Shown one piece after another: positions 7,279-16,006 of a DNA stretch of 52,179 nucleotides; the stretch's first letter is position 1, and each line of letters opens with the position of its first letter. The stretch comes from Terasakiispira papahanaumokuakeensis (GTDB lineage Bacteria; Pseudomonadota; Gammaproteobacteria; Pseudomonadales; Halomonadaceae): contig NZ_MDTQ01000001.1 in NCBI RefSeq assembly GCF_001709345.1, positions 3,084,207 through 3,136,385 on the forward strand, given 5' to 3'. The notes beneath the pieces are model-generated. The model was not told the origin of the DNA and did not search any database. It worked only from the letters and a program-made list of their open reading frames with translations. The position numbers and the translations under genes were made by a program.

Positions 7279-8730
7279 TCAGGATTCGACAGCCGGATCT
7301 TTTGAAGCCGAGTGAGATTCGGATAAAGACCCCGCTTTACGTCGATGCCACGCATAAAACCAAGTGGCCGCCACCATCATGAGCATCACCACCACTTCAA
7401 ATAACAAGACACGGTTTAACGCCAGGTCATAGGGAGCCCCACGATCCAATTGTGCAACCAGTATGCTGCCATAAACTGCCGTGCCCAACCCCAGAGAGGC
7501 TTGTTGGACGGTTGAAAGAATCGCGCTTCCCGTACCTGCGGCTTGAGTCGGCACTTCAGCCAAGCCGATACGATAAAAACAACTCACAATTAAAGCACGA
7601 CCACTGCTAATCAAACAAAAAGCGGGCAACAAAACCCAGGCATTTAATGCTGGCCAATACAGGTTCACCGTCAGCACCAAGGCCAAGAGCCCTGGCACCA
7701 CCAGCGCCAAACCAACGAACAGCGTTTTGATCGGCCCCAACCTAAGGTGAAAGCGAGCGCTTTGCATCGCAAAGAGAAAGTAAACCAATCCCAGTGAGAT
7801 AAAGATATTCCCAGAAGTCAAAGCACTGAACCCCAGCCCACTCTGCAGGGCCAGCGCCATCACAAACATGAAACCGCTCCAGCTGGCAAAGACCACCAGT
7901 GCGATGACAAAGCCAAAACGCATAGAGCCCAGCGTCAATAAATCCGGTGACAGCAAAGGCCACGGCTGCCGACGTTCAACACGCCAGAGTAAAAGGCCCA
8001 AAGGCAATAAGCCCACTAGCATTATCTGGCACCACCAAGGCCAACTTAAAGCCGGGCCCAATGCCAACCCAAACAGCAAGCAGAAGATGATCATCGCCAA
8101 CAGTAAAGTACCGGGCACATCAATCCCCGCAGCATGCTCGGCCTTCATTTCCGGCAGCAGGCGCGGCGTCTGCCAGAGGATATAAAGCCCTACGGGTAAG
8201 TTGATCAAGAAAACAAGGCGCCAGCCGAGCCCCCACAAATCCAGAGCGACCAAGGCACCGCCCAAGACTTGTCCGGTAGCAAAAGCGATCCCACCGATGG
8301 CCCCATAAGCCGCAATGGCACGCGCATGTCGCTCACCTTTTAAGCGGGTGTGCAAGATCGCCAGAATTTGCGGCACCGCCAGTGCCGCACCGACGCCCTG
8401 CAATAGTCTGGCGATCAGCAACATTTCCACATTGAGCGCAACACCGCAGAGCAAAGAAGCCAGCGTAAACAGCGCTAAGCCATAGCCATATAAAAGCCGA
8501 CGTCCATATCGATCCCCCAGGCGTCCGCCCAGCGCTAAACATACCGCAAACGCCACCCCATAAACCGCCACAATCAACTCAAGTTCGGTATGACTGGCAT
8601 TGAGGCTCTCACTGATCGCGGCCAACGCCACATTGATAATGGAAAAATCCATCAGCGGTAAAAGCTGACCGGCCAGCAGAATCCAGAGCCCTGCCCGGCT
8701 TAATGATGATGCGGTGGAGGTTTTATGCAT
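7279..8730 (-). CDS. MFS drug-efflux-type transporter (DHA2 / EmrB-QacA family)
   Basis: A polytopic protein of 483 residues with about 14 membrane segments, the size and topology of the 14-helix DHA2 drug/proton antiporters. The N-terminal half shows LLPLMDFSIINVALAAI (motif D1-like) and GGRLGDRYGRRLL (motif A, loop 2-3), then ARLLQGVGAALAVPQ (motif B-like). It likely exports hydrophobic drugs or metabolites; the substrate is unknown. I chose ATG at 8730 because the frame can only be extended to a TTG at 8781 with no ribosome site; the ATG also lacks a strong one. It sits between the metallo-hydrolase gene (162-bp gap) and tag. No adaptor (EmrA) gene is near. Confidence 0.85.
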   Translation of the reverse strand: MHKTSTASSLSRAGLWILLAGQLLPLMDFSIINVALAAISESLNASHTELELIVAVYGVAFAVCLALGGRLGDRYGRRLLYGYGLALFTLASLLCGVALNVEMLLIARLLQGVGAALAVPQILAILHTRLKGERHARAIAAYGAIGGIAFATGQVLGGALVALDLWGLGWRLVFLINLPVGLYILWQTPRLLPEMKAEHAAGIDVPGTLLLAMIIFCLLFGLALGPALSWPWWCQIMLVGLLPLGLLLWRVERRQPWPLLSPDLLTLGSMRFGFVIALVVFASWSGFMFVMALALQSGLGFSALTSGNIFISLGLVYFLFAMQSARFHLRLGPIKTLFVGLALVVPGLLALVLTVNLYWPALNAWVLLPAFCLISSGRALIVSCFYRIGLAEVPTQAAGTGSAILSTVQQASLGLGTAVYGSILVAQLDRGAPYDLALNRVLLFEVVVMLMMVAATWFYAWHRRKAGSLSESHSASKDPAVES

Positions 8731-8892
8731 GAGAAACCTGTTGATGTTGTCCGCGTCTGGCCGGTTGAGGGGGAAGGTCAAGCGATCATAAAATCGCCAG
8801 CAAGTACTCGACCCGCGACGGCGAACGCTTCACCGTTGATCACATCATCCATGATGACCAGTGAAGCGGCCTTCAACATCAAACCCAAGAGA

Positions 8893-9870
8893 TTACCGGT
8901 TGTGATAAGCCGCTGGAATCCAGCGGTAGCCTTGGTCTTGTACTCGCAGGTGGCCCACCCCGGGGAAGTTCATATGCGGCGCGGCCAGTAGTGCCCCTTC
9001 TTGGGCAAAAGTCTGGAACCATTTCAGTCGTTCAGCACGGGCTTTTGATGGGTTCAAGTCATAGCCGACGGTAACTTCAGGGGCCGGTAGCTGAACGGCT
9101 CGGATATGGATCATATCACCAATCAAATAGAGCTGCTCACCCGCACTGTGCAGCTGGTAAAACGTCGCGCCTGGGGTATGCCCCGCCATGGGAATGGCTT
9201 TGATGCCTGGGAGTAACTGGGTTGGACCAGAGGATGTTTTCAACTGCCCAGCAGCCCGATAAAGCGCCACACTCGCTTGCGCACGATCCCAATCCAGTTG
9301 GCGGATCACACCGTCTCGTAGATTGTCAGGATTTAAAAACCGACCGATATCAGCTTGATGGATATAAACAACCGCATTGGGAAAAGCGCGTTTGCCATGA
9401 AGTGCCAGTCCCCCTTCATGATCCCCATGCATATGGGTGATCAATACATCGGTAATGTCTTCAGGGCTGTAGCCTGTTAACGCTAAGCTACGGAGCAATT
9501 TGCCACCAACATCACCACAAAAAGTCCCGCAACCGGTATCCACCAGCATCAAATGTCCTTGCATACGTACTAAAAACGCCGTGATGGAGGTTTCAACAGG
9601 GTTGATTTCAAAAGTTTGATCCAGATAAGCCTGGACCTGATCAGCCGAGAGGCCTTGTAGCACAGAGAAAAGATCAATCGGGAAGGTCCCATCGCTCAGC
9701 GCAATGACCTCGGCATTGCCGACTTGAAAGCGCGCGATACTGCCATCCGTGGCGAGCTCAGTATTTGAGGCTTCACTCGAAGCTGATACCGCACCACTGA
9801 TCAAGCCCATAGCGCCAACGGCCGCCATCAAAAGACTCAACACTGCTCGCCTGCTCAATAATCGCATCAT
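8893..9870 (-). CDS. Exported MBL-fold metallo-hydrolase
   Basis: A 325-residue protein with the metallo-beta-lactamase motif HMHGDH at 146-151, then MAGHTPG and IGDMIH further on, the expected zinc-binding histidines and aspartate. The N-terminus reads LLSRRAVLSLLMAAVG, a twin-arginine-like signal, so a folded enzyme probably reaches the periplasm by Tat. It resembles the lactonase / quinone-degradation branch of the superfamily; the substrate cannot be read. The start at 9870 follows GGAGG at 5 nt; the longer frame to 9900 has no such site. It is upstream of the MFS gene on the same strand, so hydrolysis of a compound and efflux may be linked. Confidence 0.82.
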   Translation of the reverse strand: MMRLLSRRAVLSLLMAAVGAMGLISGAVSASSEASNTELATDGSIARFQVGNAEVIALSDGTFPIDLFSVLQGLSADQVQAYLDQTFEINPVETSITAFLVRMQGHLMLVDTGCGTFCGDVGGKLLRSLALTGYSPEDITDVLITHMHGDHEGGLALHGKRAFPNAVVYIHQADIGRFLNPDNLRDGVIRQLDWDRAQASVALYRAAGQLKTSSGPTQLLPGIKAIPMAGHTPGATFYQLHSAGEQLYLIGDMIHIRAVQLPAPEVTVGYDLNPSKARAERLKWFQTFAQEGALLAAPHMNFPGVGHLRVQDQGYRWIPAAYHNR

Positions 9871-9972
9871 GACTCCTCCATGAAAGTGCGCCATTAGCAT
9901 GGCGCCTAGTGTCGACCTAATCCCGATGCCTCGATCAACCTTTCAGCACAAACGACTGATCCATCACATCGT

Positions 9973-11181
9973 TTAGCTCACCGTGTTTTGCCAATAATAG
10001 ACACAACCATCATCACTGCCACCGAATACATAGCCACCATCCGGCGTGATCTGCATCGGCCAGTTCATTAATCGCGTCGGGTATGACCAGAGGCATCGCT
10101 GCTCGTACAGATCAAAGAGATAGAAGTTGCCGGGGGTTTCATCTTGATCAGAGTTCGATAGCGGTTGACCATCAGTCGCCGTCAACCAGCGGCCAGCATC
10201 GTCCATGGTTAAGCCTGGATTCGCTGAATATTCCAGCATTTTTTGCCAGCTCAGCCCAGGGGCAAATAATCGGGCCGTCATCATATGGCCTTCCACGACA
10301 CAAACGGCTCCTTGATCATGGCCATAGTTGACGGCACTGGCGATCACCAGGTTGCCATATCCCCGATCAGCAATGGCTATACCATAACTGACCCCCAGAT
10401 CTTGGATCGGTGGCGTATGCCGGTAAAGCGGTACCTGGGCTGATTCTGGGTTAAAAAGGCAGCTACTGCCATCGTACATCGCCACAGCCCAGAACCCGCC
10501 TTCGGGGGTCATCGCAACACGCATCGCCGGGCAATCCAGTACACTCACCGCCTTCATTGACAATGATGAGCCACAGTCAAACCAAAACACCGCGCCAGTC
10601 GCCTCTTCAGCAGGCTCATCAGCAGTCAAATAGTGACGGCCAGCAACCACGATCTGTCGACCTTCTCGATCAATAGCGACACTTTCAGCATAGTAATCGC
10701 GTCCATTCACATCTAAATCGGCAGAGTCCAGCAATACATATCGAGCCCCCACACGCTGATAGACCCGTAAGGACGAACTATAAACCGCTGCCAGAATATC
10801 CCCACTTTGACTCATCGCCACCTGATTGACACGACCCGATAGACCCGAGACATCCAACATAGAAGCCCCACCCATGGCAACATCATAGGCTTTCAGGAAG
10901 CCACTCCCGCCCTGAGTCGAATACTCTCCGCCAGCCGTGGCATAACGGCCATTGCCGCTGATCGCGGTCCAAAAGAATCCGCGATCACACGATTGGCCAA
11001 GCGGAACACTCCAAAGGTTGCGGCCTTCTCCATCCAAGCAGTAGAAGCTGAATGCCCCCTTCCCGTATTCGCTGGAAGAGGCGTATACACAACGCTGCCC
11101 ATCATCACTTAAATCAACACTATTGACTTGATGAACCGGCTTGGGGGGATAAGACCAGTCGGGTTTACGGATAACAGTCAT
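9973..11181 (-). CDS. Beta-propeller protein of unknown function
   Basis: A 402-residue protein made of repeated blade-like units: VNSVDLSDDGQRCVYAS, VNQVAMSQSGDILAAV, MRVAMTPEGGFWAVAM and MQITPDGGYVFGGSD. These fit a seven- or eight-bladed WD40/YVTN-like propeller. No signal peptide is seen, so it is probably cytoplasmic. AAGGAG lies before ATG at 11181; an upstream TTG or GTG extension is not supported. It is divergent from the pqi operon and shares its promoter region. The propeller suggests a binding or scaffold role; no partner is visible. Confidence 0.7.
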   Translation of the reverse strand: MTVIRKPDWSYPPKPVHQVNSVDLSDDGQRCVYASSSEYGKGAFSFYCLDGEGRNLWSVPLGQSCDRGFFWTAISGNGRYATAGGEYSTQGGSGFLKAYDVAMGGASMLDVSGLSGRVNQVAMSQSGDILAAVYSSSLRVYQRVGARYVLLDSADLDVNGRDYYAESVAIDREGRQIVVAGRHYLTADEPAEEATGAVFWFDCGSSLSMKAVSVLDCPAMRVAMTPEGGFWAVAMYDGSSCLFNPESAQVPLYRHTPPIQDLGVSYGIAIADRGYGNLVIASAVNYGHDQGAVCVVEGHMMTARLFAPGLSWQKMLEYSANPGLTMDDAGRWLTATDGQPLSNSDQDETPGNFYLFDLYEQRCLWSYPTRLMNWPMQITPDGGYVFGGSDDGCVYYWQNTVS

Positions 11182-11244
11182 CGGCTGCTCCTTGCAAAGG
11201 GTCAAATAGGACTAGTATTGGCCTATAGCATGACAGACACAATG

Positions 11245-11250
11245 TATAAT
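11245..11250 (+). promoter_or_regulatory. Probable -10 box upstream of pqiA
   Basis: A consensus TATAAT lies about 220 bp upstream of pqiA. No good -35 box is found at 16-18 bp upstream. The dyad at 11259-11284 would overlap the first transcribed bases, suggesting repression. Confidence 0.4.
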
Positions 11251-11258
11251 GCATGCCT

Positions 11259-11284
11259 CTACTGTGCCCGAATAGGCACAGTAG
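11259..11284. promoter_or_regulatory. Perfect 10-bp dyad in the pqi / propeller divergent region
   Basis: CTACTGTGCC-CGAATA-GGCACAGTAG is a perfect inverted repeat of 10 bp around 6 bp. It lies just after a TATAAT box and lacks a T-tract. It reads as an operator or a 5'-leader hairpin for the pqi transcript. Confidence 0.5.
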
Positions 11285-11469
11285 GCGCATGGGAGCGCTT
11301 ATGGCAAAATTAAATCACTCAAACCATGCGACCCAAGCCCATATTCCACATGAAAAAGATTCCACATAAAAAAGAAGTCATAGCGCTATGAACAACTGCG
11401 ACGATCAGGAATCTCATTCTGCACCCCAGGCGGCGGGCCCGACTTTATTGAGCATAAGGACATCCGAGT

Positions 11470-12699
11470 ATGGCCATGATTTGCCCTGAGTGTGATTGGC
11501 TTAACTCCGATTACGAGACCGAGGCCTCCACCGATCTACATTGTCAGCGCTGCGGACATACCCTTTATCGCTGTGCCCGCCATAGAGCTTCACGCCTACA
11601 AGCACTCACCTATTCGGCATTATTGATGCTAGCTGCGGCATTAAGTTTTCCATTTCTTGGGTTCGCCACGCAGGGCACGCCACACTATATGACGCTGACC
11701 GATACGGTCACCACTTTAGTCAGCCATCACTTCATGGCGCTGGGTATCATGATCGGGGTGCTGTTATTGGTCTTGCCATTTCTATACCTGGGGTTAGTGG
11801 CTTACCTCACCTTCGCAATTCAATACCAGCGCACGTTACCGGGTATGCGAATGGCAGCCCGAACATTAGCCAGCATTGCGCCTTGGCTCATGCTTGATGT
11901 GTTCTTGGTGGGTATCTTAGTGGCGCTGGTCAAGCTGCACAGTATTGCCAAACTGGAGCTGGGGCTTTCCTTTTGGGCTTACTGTGCGGCCACCCTACTC
12001 ATCGCGCGCATCTGGTCGCTGATGGATATGCCCTGGTTATGGGACCAGCTACTGGGGCCGGTGGCAGCACCGCACAACACTCATGCCGGAACAGCTCGCC
12101 AACAATCATTGTGTAGCTGTGAGTGTTGTAGCGCCATTCAATTGATGCAAACGACACACTGCCAACGCTGCGGTCATCCGGTGCACTCACGTCGCCCTCA
12201 TCACCTGTCCATCACGATCGCCTTATTGCTGGCCGCCAGCATTATGTACATACCCGCTAACGTCTTCCCCATTATGGATACGACATTTCTTGGGCAAACC
12301 CAAAGTTCAACCATTGTCGGTGGTATCATCCAACTCTGGCGTGGCGGCTCTTATCCGATTGCGATCATTATCTTAGTCGCCAGTATATTGGTGCCATTGG
12401 CCAAAATTTTCGTATTAGCCTGGCTTTGCTGGCAACATCACAGCCAGTACGCGTTAACAGCTCAGCAAAAGCAACGGTTTTATCAAGTCACAGAGTTTGT
12501 CGGCCGCTGGTCGATGATTGATATTTTTGTTGTCGCAGTGCTCACAGCACTGGTGCAGCAAGGCAATATCATGAATGTCATCCCCGGCCCAGCCATTCTG
12601 TCATTCGCCGCGGTCGTCGTACTGACGATGTTAGCGGCCATGGCGTTTGATCCCCGACAACTTTGGGATGCCCTGCCGCAACAGGAGACTCACCCTTGA
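11470..12699 (+). CDS. pqiA: Paraquat-inducible protein A, inner-membrane component of the Pqi lipid-transport system
   Basis: A 409-residue membrane protein made of two similar halves. Each starts with a rubredoxin-like four-cysteine zinc ribbon (CPEC/CQRC at 5-28; CECC/CQRC near 218-237) followed by four membrane helices. The repeated motif VPLAKIFVLAWL and the SFPFLGF / ANVFPIMDT segments are typical of PqiA/YebS. It works in the inner membrane with the MCE protein PqiB, which spans the periplasm, and the lipoprotein PqiC, for envelope lipid homeostasis. AAGGA lies 9 nt before the ATG. The stop overlaps the start of pqiB, which indicates one operon. Confidence 0.93.
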   Translation: MAMICPECDWLNSDYETEASTDLHCQRCGHTLYRCARHRASRLQALTYSALLMLAAALSFPFLGFATQGTPHYMTLTDTVTTLVSHHFMALGIMIGVLLLVLPFLYLGLVAYLTFAIQYQRTLPGMRMAARTLASIAPWLMLDVFLVGILVALVKLHSIAKLELGLSFWAYCAATLLIARIWSLMDMPWLWDQLLGPVAAPHNTHAGTARQQSLCSCECCSAIQLMQTTHCQRCGHPVHSRRPHHLSITIALLLAASIMYIPANVFPIMDTTFLGQTQSSTIVGGIIQLWRGGSYPIAIIILVASILVPLAKIFVLAWLCWQHHSQYALTAQQKQRFYQVTEFVGRWSMIDIFVVAVLTALVQQGNIMNVIPGPAILSFAAVVVLTMLAAMAFDPRQLWDALPQQETHP

Positions 12700-14387
12700 G
12701 CCAGAAGGCCCCAACTGCTCATCATGCCTCTCGCATCAGCCTCCACCCCGTATGGCTGGTCCCTTTGATTGCGCTTTTGGTCGCGGGCTGGATGCTCTAC
12801 CAGAACTGGGCCAGCCAAGGACCAGAGATCACGCTGATCGCTGACAATGCCGAAGGCCTTGAGGTGGGGAAAACCAAGATCAAAGCACGCAATGTTGAGA
12901 TTGGCGAAGTCACCGCCATTCAATTAAGCGACAATTTTGAACACGCCATTATTACGGCCACCCTGAACCAGGGAAGCCAAGGCATGCTTCACAAAGATAC
13001 CCAATTCTGGGTCATCAAACCGCGCGTAGGTACCGAAGGTATCAGTGGTCTCGGCACGCTCTTATCAGGGGCCTATATCGAAATGGAACCGGGTCGCAAA
13101 GGTGAGCCGCCTGAGCATTACACCATGCTGAAACAACCTCCGCTCTCAACGGCGGAAGACAAAGGGCTCAGGTTACAACTGTTCAGTACCGGCTTGGCCA
13201 AAATGTCGGTGGGAACACCCGTACACTTTCGTGGTTATCAAGTCGGGCATATTGAATCCGTTGGCTTTGATACCGAAAAAGAAGCCATTACTTACCGCAT
13301 TTTCATCAGCGCGCCCTATGATGCACTGGTCAGCGATGTCGTTCAGTTTTGGGTAACACCCGGACTATCACTGAAAAGCTCTGCCCGGGGTGTTGAAGTC
13401 CGAATGGATTCACTGGAAACGTTACTCACAGGCGGTATTTCATTTGGCACGACCAAAGAAGGGCTCACAGGCCAAATGGTTGAAGATATGAGCCGCTTTC
13501 AGCTTTACGGTTCAAAACAAGACGCGGCTGATCACCGCTATACCCAGTTCCTGACTTATGTCTTTATGTTTGATGAAGATGTCGGTGGGCTGGAAGCCGG
13601 AGCACCGATTGAATTTCGCGGCATTCGCATCGGCACCGTACAACAGGTGCCCTTCAAAGGGATTCCGCTACACCGCTGGAATGAAATGCAACACCCGGCG
13701 ATCCCGGTACTGGCGAGAATAGAGCCTCAGCGATTGGCGGATACATTGACTCAAAAAGACATCAGCCTGGAGCAGTGGCAGACCCTGTTCCAAGAAAGCA
13801 TTGATGACGGGCTGCGCGCCTCATTAAACACCCGCAATCTATTTACCGGGGCTAAAGTCATTAGCTTGGATTTTGTCGACAACAGTAAGCAGTCCACTCA
13901 TACCGGTCGTTTTGCTGACTACCCCATTTTCCCCTCAGTGCCGGGTGGGTTTGCCGATATGGAACAAAAGCTGACCGCCGTGCTGGACAACCTAGGACAG
14001 GCCCCGCTGGAGGAAACATTTAAGACCCTCAATCAAACACTCAAACAAGCGGATCACAGCCTGGCATCCATTCACGCGGTGAGCCATGAACTGCAACAAT
14101 TACTGGCCAAACCCGAAACTCAGCAACTGCCCGCCAGCACCCAACAACTACTGCAGCAAATGAATCAAACGCTCAGTAGCTACCAACCCAATGGCGGAAT
14201 CGGCCAACAATTGGGCACCACTTTGACGACGCTTCAGCGCACACTTGATGACCTACAACCGTTGATACGTCAACTGGGACAACAACCCAATGCGCTGATT
14301 TTTGAAGGCGAGGCCCCGCCTGATCGGATACCTTCAGCGTCTTCAGAACCCGCGCCTTCAAGATCGCAAGGAGCATACCCAGAATGA
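12696..14387 (+). CDS. pqiB: MCE-domain protein of the Pqi lipid-transport system
   Basis: A 563-residue protein with one N-terminal membrane helix (VWLVPLIALLVAGWMLYQNW) and three MCE domains: one at about 42-140 (EGLEVGKTKIKARNVEIGEV), a second from about 165 (MSVGTPVHFRGYQVGHIESV) and a third from about 295 (GLEAGAPIEFRGIRIGTVQQV). A helical C-terminal part follows. This is the PqiB layout, which forms a tunnel across the periplasm. I place the start at TTG 12696: AGGAGA lies 7 nt upstream and TTGA overlaps the pqiA stop. The longer ATG at 12663 lies inside pqiA and lacks a site. The stop overlaps the pqiC start as ATGA. Confidence 0.93.
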   Translation: MSQKAPTAHHASRISLHPVWLVPLIALLVAGWMLYQNWASQGPEITLIADNAEGLEVGKTKIKARNVEIGEVTAIQLSDNFEHAIITATLNQGSQGMLHKDTQFWVIKPRVGTEGISGLGTLLSGAYIEMEPGRKGEPPEHYTMLKQPPLSTAEDKGLRLQLFSTGLAKMSVGTPVHFRGYQVGHIESVGFDTEKEAITYRIFISAPYDALVSDVVQFWVTPGLSLKSSARGVEVRMDSLETLLTGGISFGTTKEGLTGQMVEDMSRFQLYGSKQDAADHRYTQFLTYVFMFDEDVGGLEAGAPIEFRGIRIGTVQQVPFKGIPLHRWNEMQHPAIPVLARIEPQRLADTLTQKDISLEQWQTLFQESIDDGLRASLNTRNLFTGAKVISLDFVDNSKQSTHTGRFADYPIFPSVPGGFADMEQKLTAVLDNLGQAPLEETFKTLNQTLKQADHSLASIHAVSHELQQLLAKPETQQLPASTQQLLQQMNQTLSSYQPNGGIGQQLGTTLTTLQRTLDDLQPLIRQLGQQPNALIFEGEAPPDRIPSASSEPAPSRSQGAYPE

Positions 14388-15001
14388 CACGCCTTTTGTC
14401 TCGTTTATGGGCTTTGCGTTTATCGGCCCTGCTATGGATCACAGTAGGGCTGGGCGGCTGTGCCAATGGTCCATCCGTGCAAGAGTATTTGATGACATTG
14501 CCTGCTGCGGATGCACTGCCTGATCAGGGATCACCTCATGTCACTCAGGTAAGCCGGGTGCAAGTGCCCACTTACCTTTCAGGCAGCGCAATGGTACTGA
14601 TTGATGAACAAGGACAAGTGTATCGGGCACGTCAACACCTTTGGGCAGAACCCCTCAGCAATCAACTCACTCGGCTCACCTGGCAACGCCTTCAGCAGCG
14701 TCTTCCTAAGTGGACATGGCTGCCACCTGAAAACCACTATACTAAGCCTGCCGCACAGCTTAGCCTGACCCTCTCACGCTTTGAGGCTGACTTCCAAGGT
14801 GATAGTCGTATTGAAGGCCAATGGCGCTGGGTATCCGCCGCCGGAGATCAAGCTTATTGCGGTACCGTCGTAGGCCGCTGGCCATTGGCCCAGTCAGGTT
14901 ATGCGGGCATGGCCCAAGCACTTGCCAATAACTGGAGCCAGCAGATCATCGACACCGTGGCCGAAGCACTTGCCTCCCCCACACCCGCCAACTGTCATTA
15001 A
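14384..15001 (+). CDS. pqiC: Outer-membrane lipoprotein of the Pqi system (ABC-type transport auxiliary lipoprotein family)
   Basis: A 205-residue lipoprotein: the signal ends in VGLGGC, so Cys26 would be lipidated. The mature part carries features of the PqiC/DUF330 family (RVQVPTYLSG, then AEPLSNQLTRLTWQRLQ, and a closing helix ALANNWSQQIIDTVAEAL). It should anchor the PqiB tunnel at the outer membrane. Translation is coupled to pqiB through ATGA. It ends 6 bp before the convergent LysR gene, with no separate terminator visible. Confidence 0.9.
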   Translation: MTRLLSRLWALRLSALLWITVGLGGCANGPSVQEYLMTLPAADALPDQGSPHVTQVSRVQVPTYLSGSAMVLIDEQGQVYRARQHLWAEPLSNQLTRLTWQRLQQRLPKWTWLPPENHYTKPAAQLSLTLSRFEADFQGDSRIEGQWRWVSAAGDQAYCGTVVGRWPLAQSGYAGMAQALANNWSQQIIDTVAEALASPTPANCH

Positions 15002-15007
15002 GCCCCA

Positions 15008-15910
15008 TCATGCTCGATTCGCTCGCCATGGCCCACGTTGGTGTAAGCGTTGGCGTAGCAACTGCGCCAACGCTTCAACTGCCTCGGATGACTCATCGTC
15101 AATCTGAGGCGCTAAGTGCAACTGAGCCTGACACGGCCGTAACGAGGGCAACCCCTCAGCTGAGCCTAGTTCGCGCATCATCGGTGTCATCCGCTCCCGA
15201 TCAATCACGCTAATCGCTAGACCGGCTTCAATCGCACTCTCAATGGCATGAATACTGGTGCTGGTAAAGACAGCATGCCACGACATACCGGCCCCTTCGA
15301 GCGCCTCTATGGCCAACTGCCGATAAGGACAGTGATCACCATGAAGGGCTAAGGGCCAACTAGGGCGATCATCAAATGAGGTATGTTTAGGGGCGGCCCA
15401 AATAGGATCGGTTTGCCACAAAGCATCACCACCAGGTAAAGATATGGGCCGATCTAATATGATCGCAAGGGCTAGCTGGGCACGGCGGATTTGAGTCGCC
15501 AATTCACCACTGGTCGCCGTCACCACCTCTAACACAACCTGAGGGTGCTGAGTGATGAACTCGGGTAATACATCCAGCAATAGCTCATGGGCATAATCTT
15601 CAGGTAAGCCCAAGCGCACTTTCCCGGTGAGCTTCTGTCCCGTGAAGCGCCCCAGCACTTGATCATGTAGTCGCAAGAGGGCCCGGGTCTCATGCAATAA
15701 TGCTTCCCCTCGAGGTGTTGGCACAACACCGCGCGAGCCGCGCACCAGCAAACGGGTCCCCAGCTGACTCTCCAGCCGCTTCAACTGCATGCTAATGGCA
15801 CTTAGCGTCCGGTGACGAGCTTCTGCAGCCGCCGCTAACGAGCCTAAATGAACCGCCGAATGAAAGGTTCTGAGTAATTCAATATCCAGCGCCTTCGAAG
15901 ATTCAATCAT
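15008..15910 (-). CDS. LysR-family transcriptional regulator
   Basis: A 300-residue regulator. The winged helix-turn-helix covers about residues 8-66 (ELLRTFHSAVHLGSLAAAAE, then SAISMQLKRLESQLG), followed by a type 2 periplasmic-binding-like effector domain (KVRLGLPEDYAHELL ... ITQHPQVVLEVV). I chose ATG at 15910 over a GTG 18 bp upstream because an AGGG site lies close before it. It is divergent from the DMT exporter at 16007, sharing 96 bp with a dyad, so it probably controls that exporter and itself. The effector is unknown; amino acids are plausible. Confidence 0.9.
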   Translation of the reverse strand: MIESSKALDIELLRTFHSAVHLGSLAAAAEARHRTLSAISMQLKRLESQLGTRLLVRGSRGVVPTPRGEALLHETRALLRLHDQVLGRFTGQKLTGKVRLGLPEDYAHELLLDVLPEFITQHPQVVLEVVTATSGELATQIRRAQLALAIILDRPISLPGGDALWQTDPIWAAPKHTSFDDRPSWPLALHGDHCPYRQLAIEALEGAGMSWHAVFTSTSIHAIESAIEAGLAISVIDRERMTPMMRELGSAEGLPSLRPCQAQLHLAPQIDDESSEAVEALAQLLRQRLHQRGPWRANRA

Positions 15911-15938
15911 ATTGAACCCTGCCTTCACTTTATTTCGA

Positions 15939-15951
15939 TTTATTCAATAAA
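15939..15951. promoter_or_regulatory. LysR-type operator candidate
   Basis: TTTATT-C-AATAAA is a perfect 13-bp palindrome of the T-N11-A form, in the 96-bp gap between the LysR gene and the exporter it faces. Confidence 0.4.
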
Positions 15952-16006
15952 AGTACTCTGCCAAAGTCATCCGCATATTGCACACTCGACCCTGTAGGAT
16001 TATGAC

